NCBI RefSeq assembly: GCF_003054195.1
Contig: NZ_QBKP01000006.1
Span: 124,001-188,000, forward strand
DNA length: 64,000 nt
DNA from: Gemmobacter caeni
GTDB taxonomy: Bacteria; Pseudomonadota; Alphaproteobacteria; Rhodobacterales; Rhodobacteraceae
Reading direction: 5' to 3'
Made by a program: the position numbers and the translations under genes. The first letter of the stretch is position 1. Each line of letters opens with the position of its first letter. The notes under the pieces were generated by a model. That model did not search any database, was not told the DNA's origin, and worked only from the letters and a program-made list of their open reading frames with translations. Below are positions 7,854 to 16,185 of this stretch, piece after piece.

Positions 7854-8233
7854 GTTCCGGCGAGCCCGGAACCTTGATGAGTGAGCTTCCGGCGTCCCCA
7901 GCGCCGGAGCGGGTGGGGGTCCGCCGTGCCAAGGTCTCACGGGGAAACCGGCCGGGAAACCGGAAGGTTGTGCGGCGGACCCGTCAGTTCCGAGTGTTGT
8001 CGCCCTTCCCTCGTGGGCGCGACGTAACGAGTATGGCGGTCCGCCGCATGTGCCTTCTGTTCGTCCGGGTGGGCGCTGGCCACGTCAAATCCACCTCCCG
8101 GCGTGCCCCCACCCCCTCTGTTTCTGGGGAGGTCTTGTTGTCCGGTGCGGGTGCCGTCACGGCACCCGGGTACGAGTATCAACAGTGACCCTGTATCAGT
8201 GCGACGGCCCCGCTTGTGACAGGCGGGGCTTTT
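7854..8233 (+). ncRNA. Long structured RNA: candidate cis-regulatory (attenuator-like) leader of tdk
   Basis: A 390-nt stretch without a credible gene holds many hairpins. They are GTTCCGG-CGAGC-CCGGAAC (7854-7872), TCCGGCG/CGCCGGA (7888-7908), a 10-bp long-range stem (7917-7926 with 7973-7982), a GNRA-type CCGG-GAAA-CCGG, a 9-bp hairpin CGGGTGCCG/CGGCACCCG (8148-8168), and a terminator (8207-8233). A possible -10 CATAAT (7845-7850) would start the RNA at the first hairpin. Segment 8147-8158 can pair instead with the terminator's 5' arm (8203-8213), an antiterminator. The tdk ATG is only 14 nt past the T-tract, so tdk probably depends on readthrough. A free-standing small RNA is the alternative. 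It matches no RNA class I could recognise. Confidence 0.5.
8207..8233 (+). terminator. Rho-independent terminator directly before tdk
   Basis: GCCCCGC (8207-8213) and GCGGGGC (8223-8229) enclose a 9-nt loop, followed by four T residues. The start codon of tdk is at 8248, leaving almost no space for a separate promoter and ribosome binding site. That is the geometry of an attenuator. Confidence 0.75.
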
Positions 8234-8247
8234 CGCTATCGGGCGGC

Positions 8248-8835
8248 ATGGCCAAGCTTTACTTCCACTACTCGACGATGAACGCGGGCAAATCCACCGC
8301 GCTTCTGCAAGCCTCTCACAACTACCGAGAAGGGGGCATGCAGACTTATCTGCTGACCGCGCGGCTCGACGACCGCGCCGGAACCGGCCGCATCGCCAGC
8401 CGTATCGGCATTGGCGAAAGCGCCGACATGTTTGGCGCCGCTGATGACATGTGTGCTCTGATCGCGACCCGGCTGGGGCGCGGCCCGGTGGCCTGTGTCT
8501 TCATCGACGAAGCACAGTTCCTGACCAAGGCCCAGGTCTGGCAACTGGCGCAGGCGGTGGACGATCTGGGCGTGCCGGTGATGTGCTACGGCCTACGGGT
8601 GGATTTTCAGGGCAACCTGTTCCCCGGATCGGCAGCACTTCTGGCCTGGGCCGATGAAATGCGCGAGGTGCGCACGATTTGCCATTGCGGCAAGAAGGCC
8701 ACCATGGTGGTGCGCCGTGCCCCGGATGGCAGCGCGCTGCGCGATGGCGACCAGGTGCAGATCGGCGGTAACGAGACCTATCAGAGCCTGTGCCGCCGTC
8801 ACTGGCGCGCCGCCATGGGGGATACCGACGCCTAG
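8248..8835 (+). CDS. tdk: Thymidine kinase
   Basis: The enzyme phosphorylates thymidine to dTMP with ATP in pyrimidine salvage. The 195-aa product is a type II (TK1-like) kinase: P-loop MNAGKST (11-17), Walker B FIDEAQF, and a zinc-lasso pattern with CHCGKKA and CRRHW near the C-terminus. ATG 8248 gives the canonical MAKLYFHYSTMNAGKS; the frame is open upstream to 8050 but that part lies in the folded leader. No good Shine-Dalgarno is seen. Its stop overlaps the convergent DMT gene by 4 bp. Confidence 0.95.
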   Translation: MAKLYFHYSTMNAGKSTALLQASHNYREGGMQTYLLTARLDDRAGTGRIASRIGIGESADMFGAADDMCALIATRLGRGPVACVFIDEAQFLTKAQVWQLAQAVDDLGVPVMCYGLRVDFQGNLFPGSAALLAWADEMREVRTICHCGKKATMVVRRAPDGSALRDGDQVQIGGNETYQSLCRRHWRAAMGDTDA

Positions 8836-9770
8836 CGCCGCGCCCGCAGGGCAATCATCACCCCCGCGGCCGCGATCAGTGCCATACCCGCCAGCGCCAG
8901 CAGGCTTTGCGTCTCGCCCCAGATCAGCCAGCTCCACCCCGCCGAGGCGGGCAGGATCACATATTCAAAGACCGATACGCGGCTCGCTTCGGCCAGTTGA
9001 TAGGCCTTGATCATCATGCCCACCCCCAGCAGCGAACCTGCGGCCTGAACCAGCGTCCAGAACAGGAAATCCGCCGAAGGCCAGACCGGGCCGCGCAGCA
9101 CGAAGCCCGCGGTGCCCTCGGGCACCTCCACCGGCACCAGTGCCAGAACTGCCATGCCGATCAGGCCGAAAATCCCCAGCGCGGCAAAGAAGCCACCCAG
9201 CAGAGTTTCCGCCGTTTCCCCGTCGCACCACTCCCGCGTGGCGATATTGCCCAGCGCGTAAAGCGCGCCAGCCAGCACCGGAAGGAAAGCGGCCACGCTG
9301 GCGCCACGCATCGCCTCCGGGCCCAGCACCATGACCACCCCGGCAAAGCCCACGGCCACCGCCAGCACCCGCACCGGACCGATGGGGTGGCCATAGATGA
9401 AGCGCGAGATCAGCAGGACGAAGATAGGTGCGGTGAATAATCCTGCCGCTACCTGTGCCACAGACAGGAAAGCCAGTGCGCCGAAATAGATTACCATGCC
9501 ACTGCCATGAATGGCCGACCTCGCCACCACCGCCCGCAGGTTGCGGGGCCGCAGCCGCAACCGCAGCGGCACCATCAGCGCCAGCAGGATCGCCCAGGCC
9601 ATGACCGAGCGCGTCGCATGAAACTGCCACAGCCCGCCATCCGCCGCGATCAGGCGCACGAAATTATCGGTGAAGCCGATCAGCATGGCATAGACCAGCA
9701 CCATCCCGGCGGCAGCCAGGGTGCGGTCCGGGCTGCGGTCGGTTGCCGCAGCCATGTTAGCGGTAGTCAT
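8832..9770 (-). CDS. DMT superfamily transporter (EamA family)
   Basis: This 312-aa inner-membrane protein has about ten hydrophobic segments arranged as two EamA repeats, as in drug/metabolite exporters. The substrate cannot be told from sequence. ATG 9770 (MTTANMAAATDRSP) is preceded by AAGGAA at good spacing; the much longer open frame upstream lacks homology. It diverges from the acyl-CoA synthetase gene and overlaps the 3' end of tdk. Confidence 0.85.
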   Translation of the reverse strand: MTTANMAAATDRSPDRTLAAAGMVLVYAMLIGFTDNFVRLIAADGGLWQFHATRSVMAWAILLALMVPLRLRLRPRNLRAVVARSAIHGSGMVIYFGALAFLSVAQVAAGLFTAPIFVLLISRFIYGHPIGPVRVLAVAVGFAGVVMVLGPEAMRGASVAAFLPVLAGALYALGNIATREWCDGETAETLLGGFFAALGIFGLIGMAVLALVPVEVPEGTAGFVLRGPVWPSADFLFWTLVQAAGSLLGVGMMIKAYQLAEASRVSVFEYVILPASAGWSWLIWGETQSLLALAGMALIAAAGVMIALRARR

Positions 9771-9870
9771 CGCGCAATTCCTTTCTTCCCCTCTTTTCAA
9801 TGCCCTGAACCCGCCGCAAACTGCGCGCCGGAAAACGACATGTTCCGCCAGTTCAGGAGGAGAGCGCGCT

Positions 9871-11520
9871 ATGGGTTGGCTGGTTGACGAGACCGGACTG
9901 GAAAAGAATGCCGCGAACCATGTGGCGCTGACGCCGCTGTCGCATCTGAAGCGCGCCGCCGACGTGCATGCCGGACGCACCGCTCTGGTCTGGAAATCGA
10001 CGCGGCGCAGCTATGCCGAATATCTCGACCGCACGACCCGCCTCGCCTCTGCCCTGGCCCGTCGGGGAGTGGCACCGGGCGATGTGGTGGCGACGCTGCT
10101 GCCGAACATCCCGCAGCAGGCCGAGGCGCATTTTGGCGTGCCCGCCTGCGGCGCGATCATCAATACGATCAACACCCGGCTGGATGCCGATACGGTGGGC
10201 TATATCTTCGGCCATGCCGGCGCGAAAATCGTACTGGTCGATACCGCGCTGCTGCCGCTGGCCGAGGCCGCTATCAAGAAGATGGAGGGCTCCGCGCCGC
10301 AGATCATCGAAGTCTGCGACCGCGAGGCGGGTTTCACCCCCGGCGGGCATTATCTGGAATACGAGGATCTGCTGGCCGAAGGCGACCCGGAGTTCGACTG
10401 GGTTTTGCCCGAGGATGAATGGGAAAGCCTTGCCATCAACTATACCTCCGGCACCACGGGACGGCCGAAGGGTGTGGTCTATCATCATCGCGGCGCTTAC
10501 CTCGCGACCATGGCCAATGTCATCGCCTGGCGGATGCAGCTTTTTCCCAAGGTGCTGACCATCGTGCCGCTGTTTCATTGCAACGCATGGGTGCAGCCCT
10601 GGCTGGTGCCGATGATGGGCGGCACGCTGGTCTGTTGCCGCGACGTGACCGCGAAAGCGATCTATGACGCCATTGCCGATGAAGGCGTCACCCATTTCGG
10701 CGGCGCCCCCATCGTGCTGAACACCATCATCAACGCGAAAGACGCAGACCGCCGCGCCTTTGATCATGTGGTCGAGGTCTTCACCGCTGGCGCCCCGCCG
10801 CCTGCAGCCACACTTGCCGCCATCGAACCGCTGGGTTTCAATGTCACGCAGGTTTACGGGCTGACCGAAACCTATGGCCCCGCCACCGAATGCCTGTGGC
10901 AACCGGAATGGGACGACAAGACGGGCGAAGACCGCGCTGCCTTCAAGGCCCGCACCGGCGTGCCGATGGCCATGCTGGAGGCCGCCGAGGTGCATGATAC
11001 CCACGGTGTGCCGGTGCCGCGCGACTCGGCCCATCTGGGCGAGATCGCCATGCGTGGCAACATGGTGATGAAGGGCTATTACAAGAACCCGCAGGCCACG
11101 GCCGAGGCGTTCAAGGGCGGGTGGTTCCGCTCGGGCGACATCGCGCTTCAGCATCCCGACGGCTATATCAAGATCACCGACCGCGCGAAGGACATCATCA
11201 TCTCGGGCGGCGAGAATGTCAGCTCGGTCGAGGTCGAGGGCGCGCTGATGCACCACCCGGCGGTCAGCCTGTGTGCTGTGGTCGCCAAGCCGGATGCGAA
11301 ATGGGGCGAGGTGCCCTGCGCCTTTGTCGAGCTGAAATCCGGCGCCGAAGCGACAGAGGAAGAGCTGATCAAGTTCTGCCGCGCACGTCTGGCAGGTTTC
11401 GCCACCCCCAAGGCGGTGGTGTTCTGCGAGTTGCCGAAAACCTCGACCGGCAAGATCCAGAAGTTCGAACTGCGCGCCGTGGCCAAGCTGATGGCACAGC
11501 AACAGGGCGTAACGGTGTGA
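9871..11520 (+). CDS. Acyl-CoA synthetase (AMP-forming)
   Basis: The enzyme activates a carboxylic acid to its CoA thioester through an acyl-adenylate. The 549-aa length is normal. It carries the AMP-binding signature YTSGTTGRPKGVVYHHRG, the GLTETYGP segment, the motif GGWFRSGDIALQHPDGYIKITDR and the C-terminal catalytic lysine region KTSTGKIQKFELR. The substrate is probably a medium-chain or substituted short-chain acid (AAE3/DmdB-like group), but this is uncertain. AGGAGG (9855-9860) sets ATG 9871. A damaged GNAT gene overlaps its stop. Confidence 0.88.
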   Translation: MGWLVDETGLEKNAANHVALTPLSHLKRAADVHAGRTALVWKSTRRSYAEYLDRTTRLASALARRGVAPGDVVATLLPNIPQQAEAHFGVPACGAIINTINTRLDADTVGYIFGHAGAKIVLVDTALLPLAEAAIKKMEGSAPQIIEVCDREAGFTPGGHYLEYEDLLAEGDPEFDWVLPEDEWESLAINYTSGTTGRPKGVVYHHRGAYLATMANVIAWRMQLFPKVLTIVPLFHCNAWVQPWLVPMMGGTLVCCRDVTAKAIYDAIADEGVTHFGGAPIVLNTIINAKDADRRAFDHVVEVFTAGAPPPAATLAAIEPLGFNVTQVYGLTETYGPATECLWQPEWDDKTGEDRAAFKARTGVPMAMLEAAEVHDTHGVPVPRDSAHLGEIAMRGNMVMKGYYKNPQATAEAFKGGWFRSGDIALQHPDGYIKITDRAKDIIISGGENVSSVEVEGALMHHPAVSLCAVVAKPDAKWGEVPCAFVELKSGAEATEEELIKFCRARLAGFATPKAVVFCELPKTSTGKIQKFELRAVAKLMAQQQGVTV

Positions 11521-12010
11521 CGCCACGCCCCGAAGGTGCGGACGAGGCGGCGGTGATCGGCCGGTTGATCACCGATGCCTTCGCCACCGCCGCCCATTCC
11601 GATGGCAATGAGGCCGAAATCGTGGCCGCATTGCGGGCTTCGGGTGATCTGCTGCTGTCGCTGGTCTGCGAGGATGGCCATGGCCTGACCGGCCATATCG
11701 CAGCCTCGCCGTCACCATCGGCGGCACGCCGGGCTGGGCCTGTATCGCGCCAGTCTCCGTCGCACCGCGTTGCCAGCGGCAGGGTGTCGGCCATGCTTTG
11801 ATGCAGGGCGCGCTGGCAACCTTGCAGGCGCAGGGGCATGGTGGCGTCGTGATCCTTGGCGATCCGGCCTATTACGGGCGCTTTGGCCTTGTGGCTGACG
11901 CGGCCCGTCACATTCCGGGCGTGCCTGCGGAATATGTGCTGTCGCGGCCCTTCAGCAGCCCGGCCCCGACCGGCGAAATCCGCTTTGCCCCGGCCTTCGG
12001 ACCCGTCTGA
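11517..12010 (+). pseudogene. GNAT N-acetyltransferase broken by a single-base deletion
   Basis: The frame starts at GTG 11517, overlapping the upstream stop as GTGA. It codes VTPRPEGADEAAVIGRLI through GHIAAS, then leaves homology. The remainder continues in another frame as VTIGGTPGWACIAPVSVAP, RCQRQGVGHALM, then GDPAYYGRFGL, to the stop at 12010. Restoring one base near 11708-11711 joins both into a GNAT of about 164 aa with an intact acetyl-CoA motif (RQGVGHALM). This is either a recent inactivation or a sequencing error; a programmed shift is unlikely because no slippery run is seen. Confidence 0.85.
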
Positions 12011-12077
12011 ACCGAGGCGGTTGTGACCACGGGACAATCCCGATAAGCTGGGCTGAATAGCGGCAAGAAGGCCATCA

Positions 12078-13103
12078 ATGCGCACGACGGCGCTGAAGCA
12101 GTATCAGAAGCTTGAAAGCCCGGGGCTATGGCGTGAAGCGCCGGAAATGCAACGGCGCGAGGTGATCGTGGCCTTCGGTGAGGCCTCGCTGACGCTGTCC
12201 GATCCGCGCACCGAAGCCGCCCTGTCGCACTGGTCACTGCCCGCAGTGGAGCGGCTGAACCCCGGCGAGGTCCCCGCCCTGTTCGCCCCCGGTCAGGACG
12301 CGCTGGAAACGCTTGAACTGGACGACCCGACCATGATCGCCGCACTGGAGAAGGTGCGGCACACCCTTGCCACCGCCCGCCCCCGGCCGGGACGGCTGCG
12401 GGGGTCGCTTCTGCTGGCAGGGACTGCGCTGGTCTTGCTGGCGGGGGCGGTTTTCGTGCCCGGAGCGATGATCGACCACACCGCCGCCATGGTGCCGCCG
12501 ACGATGCGGAAATCCATTGGCCGCACCGCTCTGGCGGATCTGTCCCAGGTCGCCGGGGCGCCCTGTTCCGATGTGTCGGGCCTGTCGGCGCTGGAAAAGC
12601 TGTCGGCGCGCCTGTTCGGGGAAAACCCGCCGCAGCTTGTCGTGCTGCGGGACGGCACCGCCCTGTCGCTGCATTTGCCGGGCCGGATCATCGCATTGCA
12701 CCGCTCGCTGATCGAAAACCAGAACAGCCCGGATGTGGCCGCAGGCTTCGCGCTGGCCGAGGCTGAGCGTATCAGCGAAACCGATCCCATGCTGCCCCTG
12801 CTGGAATATGCCGGGGTGCGGGCAACCTTTGGCCTACTGACCACGGGCCGCCTCGCACCCGGATCGGTGCAGGGCTACGGGCGGCTGGTCCTGACCGAGC
12901 CGCCCTCGGAAGTGGATACCGAGCATTTGCTTACTCGCTTTGCCGAGGCGGGCGTGGCCAGCACCCCCTATGCCCGCGCAGTGGACCCCAGCGGTGAGAG
13001 CGTGCTTCGGCTGATCGAGGCCGATCCTTTCGCGCAGGAGGCAGCCCCTCCTCTGCTGAAGGATGGCGACTGGATCAGCCTTCAGGCGATCTGCGCCGAA
13101 TAG
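12078..13103 (+). CDS. Membrane protein with a degenerate M48-peptidase-like domain
   Basis: This 341-aa protein has one transmembrane segment near residues 109-130 (LLLAGTALVLLAGAVFV). Residues 185-232 read like the M48 metalloprotease core, with LPGRIIALHRSLIENQNSPDVAA resembling the segment before the active site. Where HExxH is expected, the sequence is ALAEAERI, so zinc binding and catalysis are probably lost. An envelope-associated scaffold or pseudo-protease is possible. Sequence similarity is by eye and moderate. The ATG follows AAGAAGG. Confidence 0.6.
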   Translation: MRTTALKQYQKLESPGLWREAPEMQRREVIVAFGEASLTLSDPRTEAALSHWSLPAVERLNPGEVPALFAPGQDALETLELDDPTMIAALEKVRHTLATARPRPGRLRGSLLLAGTALVLLAGAVFVPGAMIDHTAAMVPPTMRKSIGRTALADLSQVAGAPCSDVSGLSALEKLSARLFGENPPQLVVLRDGTALSLHLPGRIIALHRSLIENQNSPDVAAGFALAEAERISETDPMLPLLEYAGVRATFGLLTTGRLAPGSVQGYGRLVLTEPPSEVDTEHLLTRFAEAGVASTPYARAVDPSGESVLRLIEADPFAQEAAPPLLKDGDWISLQAICAE

Positions 13104-13135
13104 CCCCGGACAGCGAATAGCCGCGGACAGAAAGA

Positions 13136-13161
13136 CGCCCCCGACCGGAACGGCGGGGGCG
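13136..13161. terminator. Hairpin between convergent genes
   Basis: CGCCCCCG (13136-13143) pairs with CGGGGGCG (13154-13161). On the minus strand it is followed by TCTTTCT, so it most likely terminates the SPOR gene. The 18-nt tandem repeat before it (13098-13130, GAATAGCC units) overlaps the stop of the upstream gene. Confidence 0.5.
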
Positions 13162-13196
13162 CAGGGTTATTCTGCCCGTTTTTTGCCTGCTCAGAA

Positions 13197-14501
13197 TTAC
13201 CGGATGAACGCGTCGCCGAAGCCCGCGCGACGAACCGCCCCGAGGGCGGCCTGCGCCGAGGCCGCATCCCCGAAGGGCCCGGCCAGAACGATCTGAAGCG
13301 GTTTGCCGCTCTTGTTGATGCGCGAGGTGCCGACCGGCAGGCCCGCTGCCCGCAGACGCGCCTTGGCACCCTCGGCATTGGCAGGCTCGCCAAAGGTGCC
13401 GATCTGCACGAACATCCGCCCCGCGCGCGCCTGAACCGGCGCCTTGGCCGTGCCCATGCTGGAAACCTGAACCTTACGGACAGGTTGCACCTTGTTCTTG
13501 GACGAAACGACGACAAGGCGACGGGTCTGGCGCGGCGCCTGATCGGCAACCAGTTCAGCCGGCACATCGCGGGTCCAGATCTGATCCTGCGCCGCCTGAC
13601 CGGACGCCGTCCCGACACCACGATAGGGATTCAGACGGTCATCCTTCCACGCGGATTTATAGCCCTTCGGAACCGGAAACTCATCCGTGACCTCTGCCGA
13701 GCGCAGGATCACCGTGGCGCGGTCGGAGCTGCCGATGTCATTCACGCTCAGCGTGCCGCGGCTGACAACCGTCCCCGCCGGCTCGGTCAGCCCCGCACCC
13801 AGACGCGGCCCGTTCCCCAGCGCAACTTTGGAATAGATCGGCGCATGAGCGCCATTCAGTGTCCCGTCCCCACGGGTACACAGCACGGCCGTGCCGCCAT
13901 TGGACAGCGCGTAAAGCTTCGGCACCGGGGCCGAGGCATAGCAGGCAATCTTGCGGCCACCCGGCGCGGCGGCGAGGCTTGGCACGGTCGTTGGCGCAGC
14001 TGCGGCGCGCGCGACTGGCGCCTGCGCCACCATGACCGAGGCCGGGGGCGTCGGATGTGCCATCACCACAGGCGCGGGCACACCACGCATCAGCGCCGGA
14101 TCGACCGGACGTGCCGCAGTGGTGCGGATGCGCGGCGGCGTTGTCACCGTCGCGACCGTCGCCATGGGCGCCCCCACGGCGCGAGGCGTCGGAGCGGCGG
14201 CCACACGCGGCGCGGGCTCCTCCGCCGGTGCGACCGGAACAGGCTTGCCAAGGGTGGCCAGAGTCGGCGGATACCCACAGAGCGCCCGGCGGTCCCGGCT
14301 GACGCGCGGCACCCAGCTGGTGACACCGTTCAGGCCCGCCCGCAGGAACACGCAGCCCCGGCTGTCGACATACATTTGCCCCTTGAAACCCGGAGGAGGC
14401 AGCTCGCGCGGCTCGCCGATCTGAGACACTGTTTGCGCCTGGGCGACAGTTGTACCGGACAACACGGCAAGAACCGCAGCGGCAACAAACCTGCGAAGCA
14501 T
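13197..14501 (-). CDS. SPOR domain-containing secreted/envelope protein
   Basis: The 434-aa product starts with a signal peptide (MLRRFVAAAVLAVLSGTTVA-QAQ). A conserved N-terminal domain with several cysteines (SRGCVFLRAGLNGVTSWVPR) follows, then a long Pro/Ala/Thr-rich linker. The last 75 residues form a SPOR domain (MFVQIGTFGEPANAEGAKAR ... GPFGDAASAQAAL), which in known proteins binds denuded peptidoglycan at the septum. A role in cell-wall remodelling or division is inferred. The start ATG 14501 has GAGGGGG upstream. Confidence 0.85.
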   Translation of the reverse strand: MLRRFVAAAVLAVLSGTTVAQAQTVSQIGEPRELPPPGFKGQMYVDSRGCVFLRAGLNGVTSWVPRVSRDRRALCGYPPTLATLGKPVPVAPAEEPAPRVAAAPTPRAVGAPMATVATVTTPPRIRTTAARPVDPALMRGVPAPVVMAHPTPPASVMVAQAPVARAAAAPTTVPSLAAAPGGRKIACYASAPVPKLYALSNGGTAVLCTRGDGTLNGAHAPIYSKVALGNGPRLGAGLTEPAGTVVSRGTLSVNDIGSSDRATVILRSAEVTDEFPVPKGYKSAWKDDRLNPYRGVGTASGQAAQDQIWTRDVPAELVADQAPRQTRRLVVVSSKNKVQPVRKVQVSSMGTAKAPVQARAGRMFVQIGTFGEPANAEGAKARLRAAGLPVGTSRINKSGKPLQIVLAGPFGDAASAQAALGAVRRAGFGDAFIR

Positions 14502-14566
14502 GAAGACCCCCTCATCGAGTAAGCGAATCATGCAACAGGATTGTTCTCGGGTAAAGGGGTAATGGC

Positions 14567-15199
14567 TTATTTTGTGCCGAACATACGGTCGCCCGCATCC
14601 CCTAGGCCAGGGACAATATATCCATGGTCGTTGAGGTGGCTGTCCAACGAGGCCGTGACGATCGGCACATCGGGATGCGCCTCTTTCATGCGCTGCACGC
14701 CTTCCGGCGCCGCCAGAAGGCAGAGGAAGCGGATGTTCTTCGCCCCCGATTGTTTCAGCAGGTCAATGGCCGCCACGCTGGAATTGCCTGTCGCCAGCAT
14801 CGGATCGACCACGATGCAGATGCGTTCGTCCAGCCTGTCCGGCACCTTGCAGTAATACTGCACGGGTTGCAGCGTTTCCGGGTCACGATACAATCCGACA
14901 AAGCCCACGCGCGCTGCCGGGATCAGCTCCAGAATGCCGTCCAGCAGCCCGTTGCCCGCCCGCAGAATGGAAATCAGCGCCAGTTTCTTGCCATCCAGCG
15001 TCGGCGCATCCATTGGCTGCAACGGCGTCTCGATGCGGGTGGTGGTCATGTCCAGTTCGCGCGTCACCTCATAGGCCAGCAGCAGGCTGATCTCTTTCAG
15101 CAGGCGGCGAAACCCGGCAGTCGATGTATCCTTGTTGCGCATGATGGTCAGCTTGTGCTGCACCAGCGGGTGATTCACGACGGTCAGATGTTCGGTCAT
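14567..15199 (-). CDS. upp: Uracil phosphoribosyltransferase
   Basis: Upp makes UMP from uracil and PRPP. The 210-aa length is standard. The PRPP loop appears as [17 protein letters not shown] and the uracil-binding C-terminus as [18 protein letters not shown]. It is the last gene of the cdd-deoA-deoB-add-upp operon and overlaps the add stop by ATGA, so it captures the uracil freed from nucleosides by the upstream enzymes. Confidence 0.97.
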   Translation of the reverse strand: MTEHLTVVNHPLVQHKLTIMRNKDTSTAGFRRLLKEISLLLAYEVTRELDMTTTRIETPLQPMDAPTLDGKKLALISILRAGNGLLDGILELIPAARVGFVGLYRDPETLQPVQYYCKVPDRLDERICIVVDPMLATGNSSVAAIDLLKQSGAKNIRFLCLLAAPEGVQRMKEAHPDVPIVTASLDSHLNDHGYIVPGLGDAGDRMFGTK

Positions 15200-16185
15200 G
15201 CGCGGGGCTCCAGTCTCTTGGCAAGTTTCTCTTTGGTGTCGCGGTCGCAGAAGGCAGCGTCAAGCGCGGTGCGGTTGAGCGTGTCGAACACGCCCTGATC
15301 CCAGTCGAAAGCATCGGCCAGCCGGTCCCATTCGCGGGTCATCGTGGTGTGGAAGAAGGGCGGATCGTCGGTGGAGACCGTGACCTTCACACCCCGGTCG
15401 TAAAGCTGCCCGATGGGATGTTTGCGCCAGTCAGGATAAAGCCCCAATGCGATGTTGGAGCCTGGGCAAACCTCCAGCACCGTGCCGCGTTCTGCGAGTT
15501 CGTCGACCAGCGCCAGATCCTCGATTGCACGGACACCATGGCCGATGCGGCTTGGCGCCAGCGCCGCCAGCGTGTCACGGATATGCTGTGGCCCGCGCCA
15601 TTCCCCCGCATGCGCCGTCAGACCCAGCCCGGCCTCGCGGGCACAGTCGAAGGCCCAGGCGAAATCTTTGGGCTCACAGACCGCCTCATCCCCCGCGATG
15701 CCAAAGCCGGTGACAAACCGCCCGGCGGTTTCGGCGGCACAGATCGCCACATCACGCGATTCTTCCGGCCCGAAATGACGGATCGGCGTGATGATGGCGC
15801 GCAGCGTGATGCCCATTTTCGCTTCGGCCTCCGCCGCCGCATCCTCGATGGCGGCCAGATAGTCGCGCCAGGCCGCCACATCCCGACCACCGCAGAAATC
15901 GGGGCTGAGGAAGGTTTCGCTGTAAATCACGCCATGTGCGGCGCTTTCCTCCAGCACAGCCAGCGCAAGGCGGCGATAGTCCTCGGGGCTGCGCAGGACC
16001 GAGGTCGCAGCCTCGTAAACCCGCAGGAAGTGCCGGAAGTCGCGCCAAGCATAACCGCCGCCTTCGTTGAAAATGCCCGAGATATCTTCGTGCTTTTCCG
16101 CCGCCAGCCCCCTTATGAAAGCGGGCGGGGCCGCACCTTCCAGATGCAGGTGCAGTTCGATCTTGGACTGGTCTTTCAGGGTCAC
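15196..16185 (-). CDS. add: Adenosine deaminase
   Basis: The enzyme converts adenosine or deoxyadenosine to inosine forms. The product has 329 aa with zinc-binding HLH (12-14), the proton-donor motif HAGE, GHGVR and STDDP. The start is GTG 16185, overlapping the deoB stop as GTGA; a longer frame reaching 16263 lies inside deoB and lacks homology. It sits within the nucleoside salvage operon. Confidence 0.94.
   Translation of the reverse strand: MTLKDQSKIELHLHLEGAAPPAFIRGLAAEKHEDISGIFNEGGGYAWRDFRHFLRVYEAATSVLRSPEDYRRLALAVLEESAAHGVIYSETFLSPDFCGGRDVAAWRDYLAAIEDAAAEAEAKMGITLRAIITPIRHFGPEESRDVAICAAETAGRFVTGFGIAGDEAVCEPKDFAWAFDCAREAGLGLTAHAGEWRGPQHIRDTLAALAPSRIGHGVRAIEDLALVDELAERGTVLEVCPGSNIALGLYPDWRKHPIGQLYDRGVKVTVSTDDPPFFHTTMTREWDRLADAFDWDQGVFDTLNRTALDAAFCDRDTKEKLAKRLEPRA

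Noticed and set aside
7870-7910. Hammerhead-like core TTGATGAG next to a stem
   Set aside because: The conserved CTGATGA...GAAA arrangement and third helix are not present.
7874-8188. 104-codon plus-strand frame in the tdk leader (MSELPASPAPERV...)
   Set aside because: It is highly basic, resembles no protein I know, and coincides with multiple perfect RNA stems and a terminator; the folding explains the sequence better than coding.
7844-8245. tmRNA, RNase P RNA, SRP RNA or 6S RNA
   Set aside because: None of the conserved blocks (tag reading frame with GCAAACGAC, GAGGAAAGTCCGG, GGTCAGGTCCGGAAGG) was found on either strand.
8050-8247. Longer N-terminus for thymidine kinase
   Set aside because: The frame is open but lies within the terminator and leader hairpins, and the family starts at MAKLYF.
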